64,000 bases of DNA, taken from contig NC_080065.1 in the NCBI RefSeq assembly GCF_949987535.1, forward strand, positions 42,571,239-42,635,238, given 5' to 3'. This document shows positions 46,541 to 59,660 of this stretch, one piece after another. The position numbers and the translations under genes are program-made. The notes under the pieces were generated by a model, which saw only the letters and a program-made list of their open reading frames with translations, was not told where the DNA came from and made no database searches. How positions within the stretch are numbered: position 1 is the stretch's first letter; every line of letters starts with the position of its first letter. The stretch is from Balaenoptera acutorostrata (taxonomy: Eukaryota; Chordata; Mammalia; Artiodactyla; Balaenopteridae).

Positions 46541-47827
46541 GAAAGTTGGAGACACTGACCTGTTTCACCCACACAGGTTCAGTTTGTACAATTCACTATG
46601 GATGTGATACAAACTTATTCATGGTGACTGCCAAACCCCAAGGTCAAGGAACTCTGTAAGCAGCAGATGTAAACTCTAAAAGCTCAGCAGAATATTATAT
46701 AGTCTATGTGTGCTCTATAGAGTTTTAAACGATTTATCTTTTGTTCTAGTCGATGTCAACATATTCAACTGACCTATTGTGAAGAATCATGTAAGTTTCC
46801 AGACCGCCTGGGTGATCTCCAAGTGTGAATTTTTGCCAATCGCTTTCCCCTAGAAACACTTTGAAAATCATGTCTATAAGCTGTTGCATAGAAATGTTTG
46901 CAAAACTATTTAGCCTTTTCTGAACATATAACAGGAAAAAACTGTTTGCTTTAATGAATAAATAATGTTATCTTTTTCAGACAAGCAAAACTTTTTAATT
47001 AAACTAAAGCAAGTAGATAGTTATAATTCACTTGTCTGGAGGCCATTTATCTGGCCTACCTGGAACAGCTAAGAACCTACAGATAAGAAAAAAAGTTCTC
47101 CTGAGAAGTCAAATAAATATCCTAACGCTCTACGCCAAAGCTTGTGTAGCTTCTTAAGTCTTCATGTCTTTTCATCAAGTCCCATTTTTTGTGTGTTTTA
47201 CCAAAAATCTAAACAAGTTCGGTATTTATGATTTTCTGATCGTGAATGAGTACATCTGTGTCAGGGGGATGACTGTATGTGTGCTTTGGAGTTTTATTGA
47301 GTTGCATTTTGTAGGCATAGACTAAACAGTACTGATGACAAGAGAGAAGCAAAGATTAGAGACAAAGAAAAAATCCTGAAATCAGACAAAGAAAAGTCTC
47401 TCAAATGGCAGTAAACTGTAGCCATTTATAGTGCCATTATATCTGCCCCAAACAGGCATCCAATCCATTATGTTGACTTTTTTCCAAGAAAATGTGGAAG
47501 TGTCCATTTTAAAAAGGATTTTTCACACCAATTGACCAAAATATATTACAAATATTAAGAGATAACCTTCAGTTATCTGCTAAGTCACTCACATTGGATA
47601 CCTTCTCCAAGATACTGAATGGATAAATGAAGTTCTGCAGTTTTTGCTTAAATAATAATTTCCATTGTACATGTTCAATATTACTTCTAAGTAACACATT
47701 CATTAAACAGTAATTTATTGTTGCATTTCCCAAAGTATTTTTCTTAATAAAAATCAATGGTTCTAGTAAATGGCAGGAACCCAGAACTAAATAACACAAT
47801 AATGCTGTTTACCAAGTGCTTACTATG
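46541..47827. other. Intergenic, unique sequence
   Basis: No gene or clear repeat. Confidence 0.45.
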
Positions 47828-48030
47828 TGCTTTTCACTTTGTACTGTACATAGGTGGTTTCATTTAATATTTATAATACACATAGGAGGCAGGTATCATA
47901 TTATTCCTATTTACAGATGTGGAAGCAGAGGCTTGAGAGTTTGGCCCAAAGTCACAAAGCTAGCCAAGTAAGTGAGCCAATTTCCAAACCTAGGTTTGCA
48001 TTACTAAGCCTTATGTTGTCTCTCATTGCA
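47828..48030 (-). mobile_element. MIR SINE remnant, antisense
   Basis: GCTTACTATGTGCTTTTCAC, TTTAATATTTATAATACACATAGGAGG, ATTTACAGATGTGGAAGCAGAG, GCCCAAAGTCACAAAGCTAG and AGCCAATTTCCAAACC form the reverse MIR order. Confidence 0.8.
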
Positions 48031-48626
48031 CTGCCATATATCTCCAAGGCTTCTGAATTCCAGTGATTGGCATGCCTGCAAATGACACATTGAAGTCCTT
48101 TAAGGGATATATATCAGGTTGCAATTGGCTGCTTCTCCTCCAGCATCAAGTTATCTACTCAAGTGCCAAGCTGCTCTATCTTTTATCTTTTTAACACTTT
48201 CCATTGTCAGAGTGTCTGCAGTTTGCTGCCTGGCACTGGTTGGAATAAGAAACAGTTGCTGTTCTTGTAGCCACTAGCCTTATTATAAATCATTCTCCTT
48301 GTGGTCAGAGCTGCCACCACTGTTTCTCACCTCCAACGCTTACCATACCAAATGATCACTTTCCTCCCTTCTTGAAACTTCTGTCTACCATGTAGCTTTT
48401 GTATATGAGTTGTGGATTTCACCACCTAATGCAATGGGTCCCACATTATTCCATAAGAATAAGGATCAGAACTCAGCCTCTATTTTCCCACCATTTTGGA
48501 ACAACTCTTGTAATTATTAGATACATTAGGGCCACATGACCCATTAAGACTCTTCTTAGGTTGTCTCCATGTCAGACTAATTCTGGAAACCAGAGGGTTT
48601 CTGAAGGCTGAAGTCTAGATAGCAAG

Positions 48627-48674
<48 letters not shown>

Positions 48675-49459
48675 ATGTACAGAAAATGAAAAGCATAGCA
48701 AAAAAAAGCATGAGGAAATTTAGGGATTTAAGACCAAGTTTACTCAAGTCTTAATTAATAAATTGATTAAATCCCAGGAAACTATTTACCTCCTTAATTT
48801 ATGTGGTTCATTTAAACACAGTTCAAGTGCCAATAGTTGACAAAGCAATACTGTGATTATAAAACAATATATAGGTAAAAGTGAACTCATTCATCAACAA
48901 AATCTCAGGGTGTTAAACTGGGTGGAGTTAAGGGTGAGTAGCATTTGAAAGTGTGACACAATAAATAAACAGACTAATAGAAATCCTTTAAAGTAAGATC
49001 CAGTCAAGATAGTATTCTGCTCCAAAGAGCCAAGGCAACTCTATAAATCTCTCTGAATAAATTGGGTCAGACATAGCTTGTCATACCTCTTTTGCACAAT
49101 TCTGGGGACAGAAATGGGCAAGGCCATAGAAACATAGTTCAAGTCCAAGCATAGGCATTTGTAGACTTAGAGATGAGAATCCTTTCCATCGGGCATTGTG
49201 TTCCGGACACAAGTTAAAGATCTGTATAACAGGAATGTATTACGATCTTCTTTGATAAAGGAGAACAGGAAGGAGACTCAGTGTCAAATGCAGAAAAGGA
49301 CAGGGAATGGGCAGGATAGAGACAGCCTTCTCATCTATAGTTAGCTCAGATTTTCATCAACCCTTTAGTGAGCAAATATTGAAAATTAACACCAAAAACC
49401 ACACAGTGGTCACATTACCATATCATTTTAGTTTATATACTTAGACTCTTTAGAGAAGA
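48031..49459. other. Intergenic, unique sequence
   Basis: No gene. The only repeat is the GT microsatellite at 48629-48671. Confidence 0.45.
48629..48671. repeat. (GT)n microsatellite, about 21 units
   Basis: An uninterrupted GT run. Confidence 0.95.
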
Positions 49460-49660
49460 TTTCCTCATGCATATTCCTGGCCATGACATTCCTTTACTTC
49501 AGCATTTGTGTAATGGCTTCACTCAAGTCCCACTTCTCCTAGGGACCTTTTCAAAGCACTCTAGGACATAGTGATTTCTATTTTCCTTAGAGATCTTATG
49601 ATCCTCACTATTTATTTTAGTCCTCGTTTATATGTTGTCTTAAAATATGTGGTATCTTCA
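49460..49660 (+). mobile_element. L2 LINE fragment, sense
   Basis: GCATTTGTGTAATGGCTTC with ACTCAAGTCCCACTTCTCC, then CCTTAGAGATCTTATGATCC and CACTATTTATTTTAGTCC. This is the worn L2 3' order. Confidence 0.5.
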
Positions 49661-52000
49661 AAATTTAATATGATGCAGGTGGGACAGCTTTTGATGAGGG
49701 AATGATTTGAAGCAAAGAGACTATTTTAAAACATATGTTGCCAAATGCATGATGAAGAGAAATGGAAGAAGGGAGAAAAAGAGTACTTCTATGAATTCTT
49801 GCTATACATGAAATATAGAATTCAAACCAGGCTGGTCAGTTTTTTCAGAACTATCTTCTAGAATGTTTTCCATAGCAAGGTCAAGTCCTTAGGGAAACTT
49901 CATTTTCTCTGAAATTTAGAACCATCTGCACTGTGATCTAAAGCTCTGGTTTTTTCCCAAGTTGCTTTCTTTATGTACAATATGTCTCTTGCAAGATACA
50001 GACCTTGTCATCTACTGCTGTAATAAGATAGCATTTTCCAACATGCGTTTCATTGAAATATTGTCCAAGTAGACATTCTTTGAATAAAGTCTCTAAGTTA
50101 TATGACTTTGGGAAACATTGCATAACCTAAGCTTTCTTTGACCAGCATTTTAAAATGTTTGACATCCTCTAATATGATAGCATGCCTAATTTAAAACTAT
50201 GGCAAAACTCTTTTTAATTAGAGACTAATTTTCATTGAAAAAAGTTAATTCATGATCATATAAGGAATTTTTGATATTACACACTATTTGTCAAATTTAA
50301 AGTCTGGAAGACACATCGCAAAGAACAACGTATTTTTAAGGGAAGAATTTAGTGCCATCACAGCTTTAAATATAACCCATAGAGATAGTCTGTTATCACC
50401 ACTGTAACCAGTTCCCTTCCTTCTATCTCTAATTCTTTAGTCGCTTTGGGAAAGCAAATCCCGATGGTAGCACACCATTACAACAAAAGGTGATAACAAA
50501 ACTGCTCAAGTAGAGAAAGCTCAAAGTTTAAACTGCTTTTACTCTAATTTTTTCTCACTCTACTGCCTATACGTTGTTAAAACAACTAATTGATTCAAAG
50601 GGAAGGAATCCATTATATTACTTAAATTTTTTTTTTAAAAGTGAGTGAGCTCAACATAAGCAACTTGAAAGAGACATTTAGTGAGTCTTGGAGCGTATTA
50701 AGTCCTCTTCTCTCCTGCTCCCACATAAAATATATTCCGATGAAAAGACATTGCAACTTCCATAATATATCAAAGACAAATCGACAACCTGGGCATATTT
50801 TGCCTTTTGTCTTTGCTTTCCACAGATTTATGTGAAAGCTGTTCTGTCAGTTCCTGTGGACATGTGTATTATATCCTGGGTGTGGCTAAGTAACTAGAAA
50901 TCTCCAGATTACACACTAAGAAATATGAGAAAAAGAAAAAAAAATTTTAAAGATGTATTTAATTCCAACCTATTCAAACCTTGATGTCCAGTTCTTGGTA
51001 CAATTTTTAGTCTGAAATACGTTCACTTCTTACACTATCCACTTTTATTATATTTTGGAACATTATTATAATGCTTTCCAGAAGTTAGTATTTTTTCAAC
51101 TTCAAGCACAGGGCAACACGATATGGAGGCAAAGTTTCTCTATGGACTTAGGGAAGAGCTTTCAAGATTTTAGATAGGACAATGCTTAAATGGATGGGAT
51201 GGGGATAGAGTATGCTAGAAAAATGCTTTGGGGGGCTTTATTATCTTAAATACACAAAACAGGTTTCTTAGACCCTTCTAAGTGAAGTAAAATATAGGAA
51301 TATAAAATGGTATCTTAAATTTTTCTAACTTTAGGAATAAAATTTTCTAACTTTTAAACACACTTTAAGTGTTTCTCAGGCCTCTTCAGAACTGAGGTCA
51401 CGGCTGTGCTGGCAAACGGTGCAGTTTTAGCTGCACTTAGGGTGGAAGGCCAGGTTGTTAGAAACGCTGATTGTTCTAATTCACTGCTCGTTAGAACCAT
51501 TGGCATGAGTGGCACTCCGAGGAGGTCCATGTGTCTTCTATTCTCAACACTTTATTCCCAGATGAGTAAATAGTCAACTATATCTTTTGCTCATATCTAC
51601 ATCAACCCTGCGCAGAGAAATGCTTTATGTTACACATTTTACAAAATATATAAACATATAAAATATTAAATCATTAGTATATTCAACTCCAATGCAATTC
51701 GATCTTTCTAAAATTATCAACTATGATATACCCTCATTCAATACTATAGACAGAACTACATATTTGAAGTCCAAATTAAGAAAAACAACTAATTTGCCAC
51801 AGTTTTACTTTGCTGGTATTTTAAAAGCCAGATGATCTAAGAATACACACATTTACTTATCTCATGAAGACATAATCACACTGTCATCCATTTTTGAACC
51901 ACAAAAGATGGATAGTATAACATGTGCTTAAAATGGATTCATTAATTATCAGAATAGATAAGTGTTTCATCAGGTATATACAGCAGATAACATTTATCTT
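49661..52000. other. Intergenic, unique sequence
   Basis: No gene or clear repeat. The segment 51380-51590 is GC-richer and repeat-free, with no motif I can interpret. Confidence 0.4.
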
Positions 52001-54479
52001 TTCTCATAGAGGAAAAAGATTAAAGTAATTCTTCTATACATATTGGGAAGTAAAAAGCCTGTTCCACTGAGACTTTCATAATGTGACACTAGATAATATA
52101 CTTTGCTACAGATGGTAAAGTTACACAAACATAGATACAGATGACTTATTTCATATTCAGCTAAGGCAGCTGAATGCTAGAGGAAAGGCATTCATTCCCA
52201 CCATAAATATTACACAGAGTTTATTTTGTTTCTTTATAAATATGGAGTCACCATAAAAATCTCACGGTAATTATTAGGGATTTTCTTTTCAGAAATTGCA
52301 GAATTCTCCCCAATATTATACAGCAGGTTGTCAGTACCAATGGTGAGATACCACACATCTAATCTCAGTGGTGACTACTGTAATATAGGACTTTGGACTT
52401 ATAAGGGAGGAAATCATCAACTGTTACTTATTGATTCTTTCTGTATATTAAGGGTGATAGATTAAAAATAATTTTATGTTTTTCTGAAATTTAAATGTGC
52501 CTATTAAAATCATTATTTTCTATTCATTTTTTTGTCTATGAAAAAATTTGATTTTTTTCCCATATATTGTTTAAAGCTCAAGAATTCTATTCATCTATGT
52601 GTGTTTAAATGCCTCTGAAAGGAGAAATAATATTCCTTTATTACTGACAATTTTTGCCAGAAATAATTTTGGGTAAAATGAGCTAGTAGGTAAAATGGAA
52701 GTGAAATCGATTTTTCACTGGAAAGTAACGATGTTACTTAACAGAACGCACGAACATAATGTATTTCTTATGGATTCCTAAGACTACTGATAAAATAGAT
52801 TTCACAAGTTCACTCATTTGCTTTCTCATGAGTACCTTAACTTGCTTGATTGTTGATGAGTAAATGCCTCTTGACTATGTTTGTTCCTTATTTCACATTG
52901 TTGAATTAAGGAGCACTTAGATCACATGACCGAACACAGCTCTACCCCCTTTCAAGTGCCTTTACTTTGGAACTGGGAATATCTAGCGATGTTTTCTAAT
53001 AAGTTAAAAACAAATTTTATGTACAAGAATTGTATGTTTCTATTTATACACTTTTGAATTGGCTTATCTTTTGTAATATTTTGTAAAATATTAAATTTAG
53101 TTTACTTCGCCATTTGCTAACTGTAATCCACCTGGTTACACAAGCACCCTATAGCAATGCTCGTTAGGAAAGCTGAAAAAAAGTTTTTTTTTTTTTTTTG
53201 CTTATTAGTTTCTAGATATCTGATAGATGCAACATTTGTTTGTTCATGGCATTCAGTTTAACGGCATTATCTCACACTCAGATTTACACTTACAAAATTC
53301 TATGAAATCAAGTAAGCTTTTTTAAACTTAGTGTATAGTGTGATTTTGATCATGACAAACATTTTGAATCATAACACCATTGACTGGATAACAAACTGTT
53401 CCCCACATATGCAATGCACTGAATAATGTATTACTGCTTAGGGTAGAGACACATGAAATAATTCAGTTGTTAGTAAACTACTTAAATGCACTTTGCCAAC
53501 CTGAGTGAAACAAATGGTTAGAGATCTTAAAAGGAAAATACCAGAAATGAAAGCAGTCAGATTTGTGTGTTGTTTAATTTTAACTGCACTCTACTAACAG
53601 AACGAGAGTTTGCCCTATTGAAATCATTATCAATTCATTTGAGGACTCAAATAAACATTGATAAAGGGCTCCAGGGAAACATAAATGGCAAGAATGCTCG
53701 GAACAGGAATATAGATGCAGCCCACTGTTTTGGGACGACAAAGCTTTTCTTGCAAAGGTTGTGCTGACAGTATGTGTTTTGCAGATTGTTAAGAATGTTT
53801 TAATGGCTTAAAAAAAATCTTAATATGAATTAAAAGTTAAAGAAAGGGGATAGACTTAATCTCTTGCTATTTTGCTAAAGCTGAGGTAAATTTCTAAAAA
53901 TATTATTTTAAAGTCATTGACCATTAAGTGCACAATTGTTACTGGGAATGAGAAACACAATTACAAAAATTTAAAAATTTTGAACCATTCTATGAATAAT
54001 CAGATATATTTTGGCTAATACTAACCATCTCATCCAAAATAAATTATCCATGGTTTACCTAACCAATAGTATTGTCCATGTTAGTTTAATTGAAAATATT
54101 CAAAAGCTAATTTTGTGAAAAGTGTTTGTTAAAAACAAATGTTAAAATAAATGTATTTAAATATAAAATAGATAATAAACCATAAATATAAAATAATAAA
54201 TAATAAAAATAAATTCACTCTGGAAATAGTCTTTCTAAAAACATTGGAACTTTTTTCTTTTTTTTTCTTTTATAACAGCAAGTCATACTTAATATTTTTA
54301 TCCATGTGTACACAGCTGAATATTTTAGTCCTAATTCAATGGTTAACATGCATGAGATTGTGAAAATTTAGGATGAGAGTTATTTTACTGATTTAAATGC
54401 ATATTTTTCCACAGCAAGTATAGTCCTTCACTCTAAAAGTCAGTGTAAATAATGAGCAAGTACTCAGTTCTCTAATTAT
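52001..54479. other. Intergenic, unique AT-rich sequence
   Basis: No gene or clear repeat. A T-run lies at 53182-53199. The open stretch at 53567-53767 has no domain. Confidence 0.4.
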
Positions 54480-55540
54480 GTTAGATTTAGCTTGCAGCCG
54501 ATTGAGTGACAGCCGTTTTTCTGAGTCTCTCTCCTCCAGCCTCACTCCAGATTAGAACTGGCAACTTCCCCTATGCAAATGAACATCTAATTAGAGACAC
54601 CTCCCAGTCAATAAGCCACTTTCTTATCACCAGTTATATTACCTGACAAGCCCTTTCTCTCCAGTCCCGGCCCACCAAGAATCTTCATTCATTTTCTCTT
54701 CTTCTTCTCTGCAAAGTGAACTGATCCCGCATAATCCCTGGAATAATGTAGTTTCTCTGTGGAAGAGCAGCTTCCCTCTCCCTTTTTTACATCAAGCTAA
54801 TGGAGCCAGTAGGTATCCTATTGATCTTTTCTCTATATGGTTTCCACAAGGATTTGACAGACTTCCTTACAGGTTAATCATCCAGGCTTTCTGAAGTGGC
54901 TATAAAGCTTTGTTTTTGATTTTTCTAACTTTTTTTTTGAAACCCTTGCTCATCTGTAATCTTTAAAAGCCCAGTTGATGCCATGCAGAGCAAAGCCTTA
55001 TTTCTTTGCAGAACTAATCTAGACACTGTCTAGTGTTGAGTACAGTTGTCTGATTCAAATCTTCTGTTACAAAGCAGATGACATCTAGCTAGATGTCACG
55101 AGAAGAGCCTAACAATGACAATTCACTTATCCTTTAGAAAGAATCAATTCTCCCACAATGCATCTGTCAGAGAACTCTCACTCAGTAAAAGCAATTTTTC
55201 TAGCTGTCTGACACTGTAATTGCTCTTAAATTTTCAATGAACGTTTTACAAGGACTCCCCTGAACCATGATGAAAAACTTAACTTTTTTCTAAAAATGAG
55301 AGGCTGACAGGATGAAAGAGGTCTTTCTCTTTAAAGCCTTGCTTGCTTGAGTAGGAATTCTTTCATATCATCAACAAGCTGTTGAATAGAGGATAGATTA
55401 CTTTCCATTTATTTCATCAATCAGATTAAAGGCTCTCCTTCACAATGCCCTTTAAACAAGAGCTGTTTATGATGTCCTCGCAGGTTTGACTTTAATGTAG
55501 TATTAAATCACTACGGACAGTGGAGTCGGTAAGGAATATA
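54480..55540. promoter_or_regulatory. Candidate conserved non-coding regulatory block
   Basis: About 1 kb without any repeat signature. It is dense in binding-site-like motifs: TALE-type TGACAG (54507-54512), octamer ATGCAAAT (54573-54580), homeodomain palindrome CTAATTAG (54587-54594), bicoid-class TAATCC (54732-54737), GTTAATCAT (about 54873) and a 20-bp palindrome at 55079-55098. This composition resembles developmental enhancers. Conservation across species is not visible from one sequence, so the call is inference. Confidence 0.4.
55079..55098. repeat. Perfect 20-bp palindrome
   Basis: TGACATCTAGCTAGATGTCA reads the same on both strands. TGACA half sites lie at both ends. It could be a dimer binding site. 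Confidence 0.8.
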
Positions 55541-56018
55541 AATATGACGAATATCTGACAACATATAAGCATTGCATATATTTTAGTCATTATCTTCATT
55601 CTTGTCATAAAAGAGAGGTAAACAGAAGAAGAAAAACAGCTATAGATTTGTTATACTTCAGTCTGGAAAAAAAATCAACGCAATTTCCTTTTATGGATCA
55701 GTAAGCAGAAATGCCAAGCATAGCAGTGATTTTTTTTTTTCTCAGACCAGTAATTTAAAAGAAAAAAAAATTGAAAAAAAAGTAGAGATTTCTTCATTTC
55801 TATTCTTTTCTCAATATGTATTTACAAGCTTTAGAACTCTGAGGCCATGCCTTCCTGGTGAGTTCAGACTAAAGATGTTAGGTGGTAGAGATAATACTCT
55901 AATTTAAGATTTTCCCAAAGTAAAACAAGGCCAAAGAGCTGTTTCTGATTTTATCAGTAATATGATAGTCTTTTCAGAGAGAGATGTATGTGTCAAATAG
56001 GTTAAAATAATTGCTTTA

Positions 56019-56053
<35 letters not shown>

Positions 56054-56284
56054 TGTGCGTTTGGTGAGTAAATGATTTAAAAAAAATTGAAAGGCATCAA
56101 AATTCCTTAATTCAAATGTATGACATACCTGTGATCAAACCTTCTCTCTGAGGTGCATGGTGATACTGCAGTTGTTTTAAGATAAAAATACAGTTTAAAT
56201 GTCAATCTCTAATATGAACTACACCAAATAAGAGGGAAATTATATTGTAATTGTAGAATAAAAAAATCAAATGATAGAAAGGAA
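55541..56284. other. Intergenic, unique sequence with TG microsatellite
   Basis: No gene. It includes (TG)n at 56022-56049 and short A/T runs near 55730-55785. Confidence 0.45.
56022..56049. repeat. (TG)14 microsatellite
   Basis: An uninterrupted TG run. Confidence 0.95.
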
Positions 56285-56700
56285 TTTCATAGCTATCTTG
56301 CCCCATCTTCCACCCTATACATGCAGCCCTTGTATTTTCCCATCTTCAGCTGGAATATCTTTAATAACTGGAATCTCACTACATCCCTTGCAATATATCT
56401 CCTGACAATTCTGTTTGTCAGAAAATATTTTCCTAATCTTGAGTCCAGATTTTTATTCTGTGATATATTACCCATTGTTCTATAGGCCATTGTTTCTATC
56501 TAAACTAACTTTTAATATATATGATACTCGAAACAATAAATATTCAAGTATGCAGACACTTGCTTTTTTGAAGACAGTTCTCTTGTCCTCTCCAACTTCC
56601 CTTTTTGAAGCTAGTCACTGCCAGTTCCTACAACAGTTTTTCCTGTACTCATTGCAACAGTTTCATAAGCTTGGGTAAGCCATTTGGAGAAATCAACCTC
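56285..56700 (+). mobile_element. Possible L3/CR1-like LINE remnant
   Basis: TTTGTCAGAAAATATTTTCC and TAATCTTGAGTCCAGATTT, then a CCATTGTTCTATAGG-type block and CAAGTATGCAGACACTTGC. These fit an ancient CR1/L3-like repeat known to me by pattern. Family uncertain. Confidence 0.4.
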
Positions 56701-57040
56701 AATTGACTTTATTTTCCTTCTATTAATCTGTTCAGTTCTTCATTGTTTCCTATTTTACTAAGAAAACTGAGAATTTCAGGTAAGAGTTTCCTTTATCAAT
56801 ACCTGCCAAGTTATATACACTGATCTGTCTGAAACTCATTCTGTCATCTTCTCTTATAGCCACCATTCCTCTTTATCTTTGGGGTACTTGTTTCGTTGAT
56901 GTTCCTCTTCCCTAGGTCTGCAAACTCCCCTTATGACATTTTATTGCTCTTGGCAAATAAACTGGATTAAATTTCTACCATTAAAAATATATAAAACCTA
57001 TGCAACGAAAAGTCCACTCCCTCTAATTATTCTCATTTCC
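56701..57040. other. Intergenic, unique sequence
   Basis: No gene or clear repeat. Confidence 0.4.
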
Positions 57041-58290
57041 CCTTTTTCCCTATTACAGCCAAAATTCTTGAAATAGTAGATGAACCTCAATATCACTACC
57101 TTTTCTTTCTCCCTTTCAGTCCTCAATCTATTAGAATCCAGCTTTAGATCAAGGTCACTAAAATCCTTATGTCCATATCCTTCTCTCTTCTTACCTTAGT
57201 TAATTTTTCTTTGGTATTTGACACCATAACAAAGGAGGTTGAATTCTGAGTTCCTGTGTTCTAGTTACTTCTTAGGAAGCTCATCATTTTCTCCTTGCAC
57301 TTCAAATAGGAGTTTTTGCTAGGGTTTCATTGTCAGTTCTCTACTTTTTTCACACTACAGCTTTCCCCTAGATGATCTCATTTAGTTCAAAGTTTTAACC
57401 ACTAACTATGAAATCTTTGTCTCCATCTCAGGCTTCTCTTTGAGCTCTAGATCCAAATATCTAACCGTACATACTGTACAATTTCCCTGATTTTCTACTG
57501 CCAGAAAGAATAAAGCTGATACTTCTTTTCCTATTTGGCTTCTTGTTTCTATTCTTCCTGGCTTTGAACCCAGAAGAGAAGAAGTATGACTGACACCTAA
57601 TGAGCATACCATGGAATTCTCTTGAAATTAAACCAGGGGCTTACATTCCTGGCCCTTAGGATCAGTAGAAATAAGAAAATGAAATTCATCTAGTTTTTCC
57701 AACCATACTATACCCACCAACCTACCCAAATTTGCCAAAATCTCTGCCTTCTATCCTGTTACAATGGTTAGTGGATGACTTGTGTCGACTCCGATCCAAA
57801 GCAATCAATCACCTTCACCACACTCTGAGATATCAACTGCTCTCACCTTCCCAACAGCTTTGTTCCTGCACATTTTTCTTTTGTTTTGCACCATCAATTT
57901 CTTTCTCTCCACACTGGATCATTCCCAGTAGCATACCCACCTTTTTTGTACCTTCCAACCTTAGAAAATGTTACCTTGGCTTCACAGCTTCCTCAATAAT
58001 ATCTTCAGTTTTTTGTTTGCTTTGCAAACTAATCTTGAAAAGATTTTTCTCCAGTAACTATTTGTATTTTCTCATTTTGAAATTTCTCCTCAACCTACTC
58101 CATCTACACCATACTCTGAAACTACTATGTAAAAGTCATCAATTAGTTCAGTGTTTGTTTGCTATAGCTAGATGTAAGTTTCATGAAATCAGAAACTTTG
58201 TCTTTCTTGCTCACCACTGCATCCCCAAAGTCTAGAGTAGTTGTACACAATAGGTACTCAATAAAAAATTTTTAATAAATGCATGAACGA
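57041..58290 (+). mobile_element. L2 LINE remnant, long, sense
   Basis: A 1.25 kb L2 in sense. It contains GATCAAGGTCACTAAAATCC (about 57148), TTGACACCATAACAAAGG, CCTAGATGATCTCATTTAG, TTGAGCTCTAGATCCAAATATC and a CCTGATTTTCTACTGCCAG-like region. It ends with the classic L2 3' end at 58170-58290 (AGATGTAAGTTTCATGAAATC, CACCACTGCATCCCCAAAG, GGTACTCAATAAAAAATTT). Despite one open stretch of 167 codons (57732-58235), no conserved frame remains. Confidence 0.78.
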
Positions 58291-58439
58291 CTTTTTGTTG
58301 ACCACCCTAGTGTGTTAATAGCACTTTTATTTTTACCTTCTGGTGTGTTCTAAGTGACATTGTCATAGTTTGGACTCCATTTCCACATGCATTAGGACTC
58401 TTGGTTCAATCTCACAGATCATTAAAACTCTATTTTCCC
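58291..58439. other. Intergenic spacer
   Basis: Nothing recognised. Confidence 0.4.
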
Positions 58440-59660
58440 TTTCAGTCTTCTATTCTCTTTGTGCTTTCACTTGTATAATCTCTATAGATCTGTATTACTA
58501 GGTCATTGATTCTTTGTGTGTGTATAAAGCCCACCTAAAGAATTTTTCAGTTACAATATTACATTTTTGTGTTCTAAGATTTTCATTTGGTTCTGTTTTA
58601 CAGTTTCCATATCTGCCCTGAAATTCAGTTTCTTCACCCATAATATCCATCTTTTCCTGTAGGTTCTTTAATATATTCATCTTAGTTATTATAAAATCTT
58701 GTCTTCTAATCTCACCATCTCAGTTATCTTGTCTGATAATTTCAATATCTTTGTTATCTCTCAGACTGCTTCTATCTCTACTTCTTACCCTGCTCCACTC
58801 TGGTCTAGAGTTTAAATTTTCCTGTTTCTTTCCTATGTCTAGTAGTTTTTGATTACATACTGAACATTGTGAATATGTTAGAGAAACTGTGAATTCTATT
58901 ATCTTTCTTTGGAAAATAGCGAATTTTGTTCTAAAAGGCCATTAAATTACTGGCAGATTACCTTAATAACGTGAAGGCTTGCTTTAGGCTTTACGAGAGA
59001 GTGTCTATTTCAATTGTGCCTTTATTCTTAGGCCAAATTCCTTTTTCTTGTAATTTGGACTTTATTTCTTACTTCTGTGCCTCCAGAGTTCAATGTAAAG
59101 TCAAGTTTATCATTCTCCTCTAACTTAGTGAAACTTTAAATCTAAGCTCTGTCTTTTCAACAGATTTTTGAAATCTCTTTTCAACTCATTCAGGCTTCCA
59201 GCTATTATTTTATCTGGTTCTTGGTGTCTCACCTCATGTATAGATCATTCAGGTATATTAGCTTTGAATTTGAAGAAAGAATTTTTTCAAATCCCTTCCT
59301 CTTTCTGGCTTTTTTCTGGCATCACCGTTTCCATTTTCTAGCCATCGTGGCTACTTCAAATTCCACCTCTGACTCCTCAGACTCTTTCTGTATGCAAACA
59401 TGAACTAGCAAGTGTCCCTAGGTGCCAAAAAATGTATAATTGTGCATCTCACTTAGTTGGTCCTCTACTTTTAATGACTGTATTACCTCCAGTTTCTATT
59501 TACTGCTGGTTGATTTCCAGGGTCTTTCTAGAATTTTTATAAAACATATTTTGTCCAGAGTTTATAACTATTATCAGTGGATCGGTTACTATAATACAAA
59601 CTACACTCTCATTATTCTGTTAATAATTTATAAAATTTGTGATTCAGCAACTGTAACTTA
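58440..59660 (-). mobile_element. Old L1M/HAL1-like remnant, antisense
   Basis: Pyrimidine-rich, with TTTTCATTTGGTTCTGTTTTAC, CCTGTAGGTTCTTTAATATATTC, ATTTTCCTGTTTCTTTCC, CTAGTAGTTTTTGATTACATACTGAACATTGTGAATATG and TTTCCAGGGTCTTTCTAG. These resemble the antisense of old L1 3' regions. No open frame. Confidence 0.5.

Noticed and set aside
57732..58235. 167-codon open stretch on the plus strand
   Set aside because: It lies within an L2 remnant whose 3' end is clear at 58170-58290. It has no domain, only a low-complexity Ser/Leu/Phe-rich translation.
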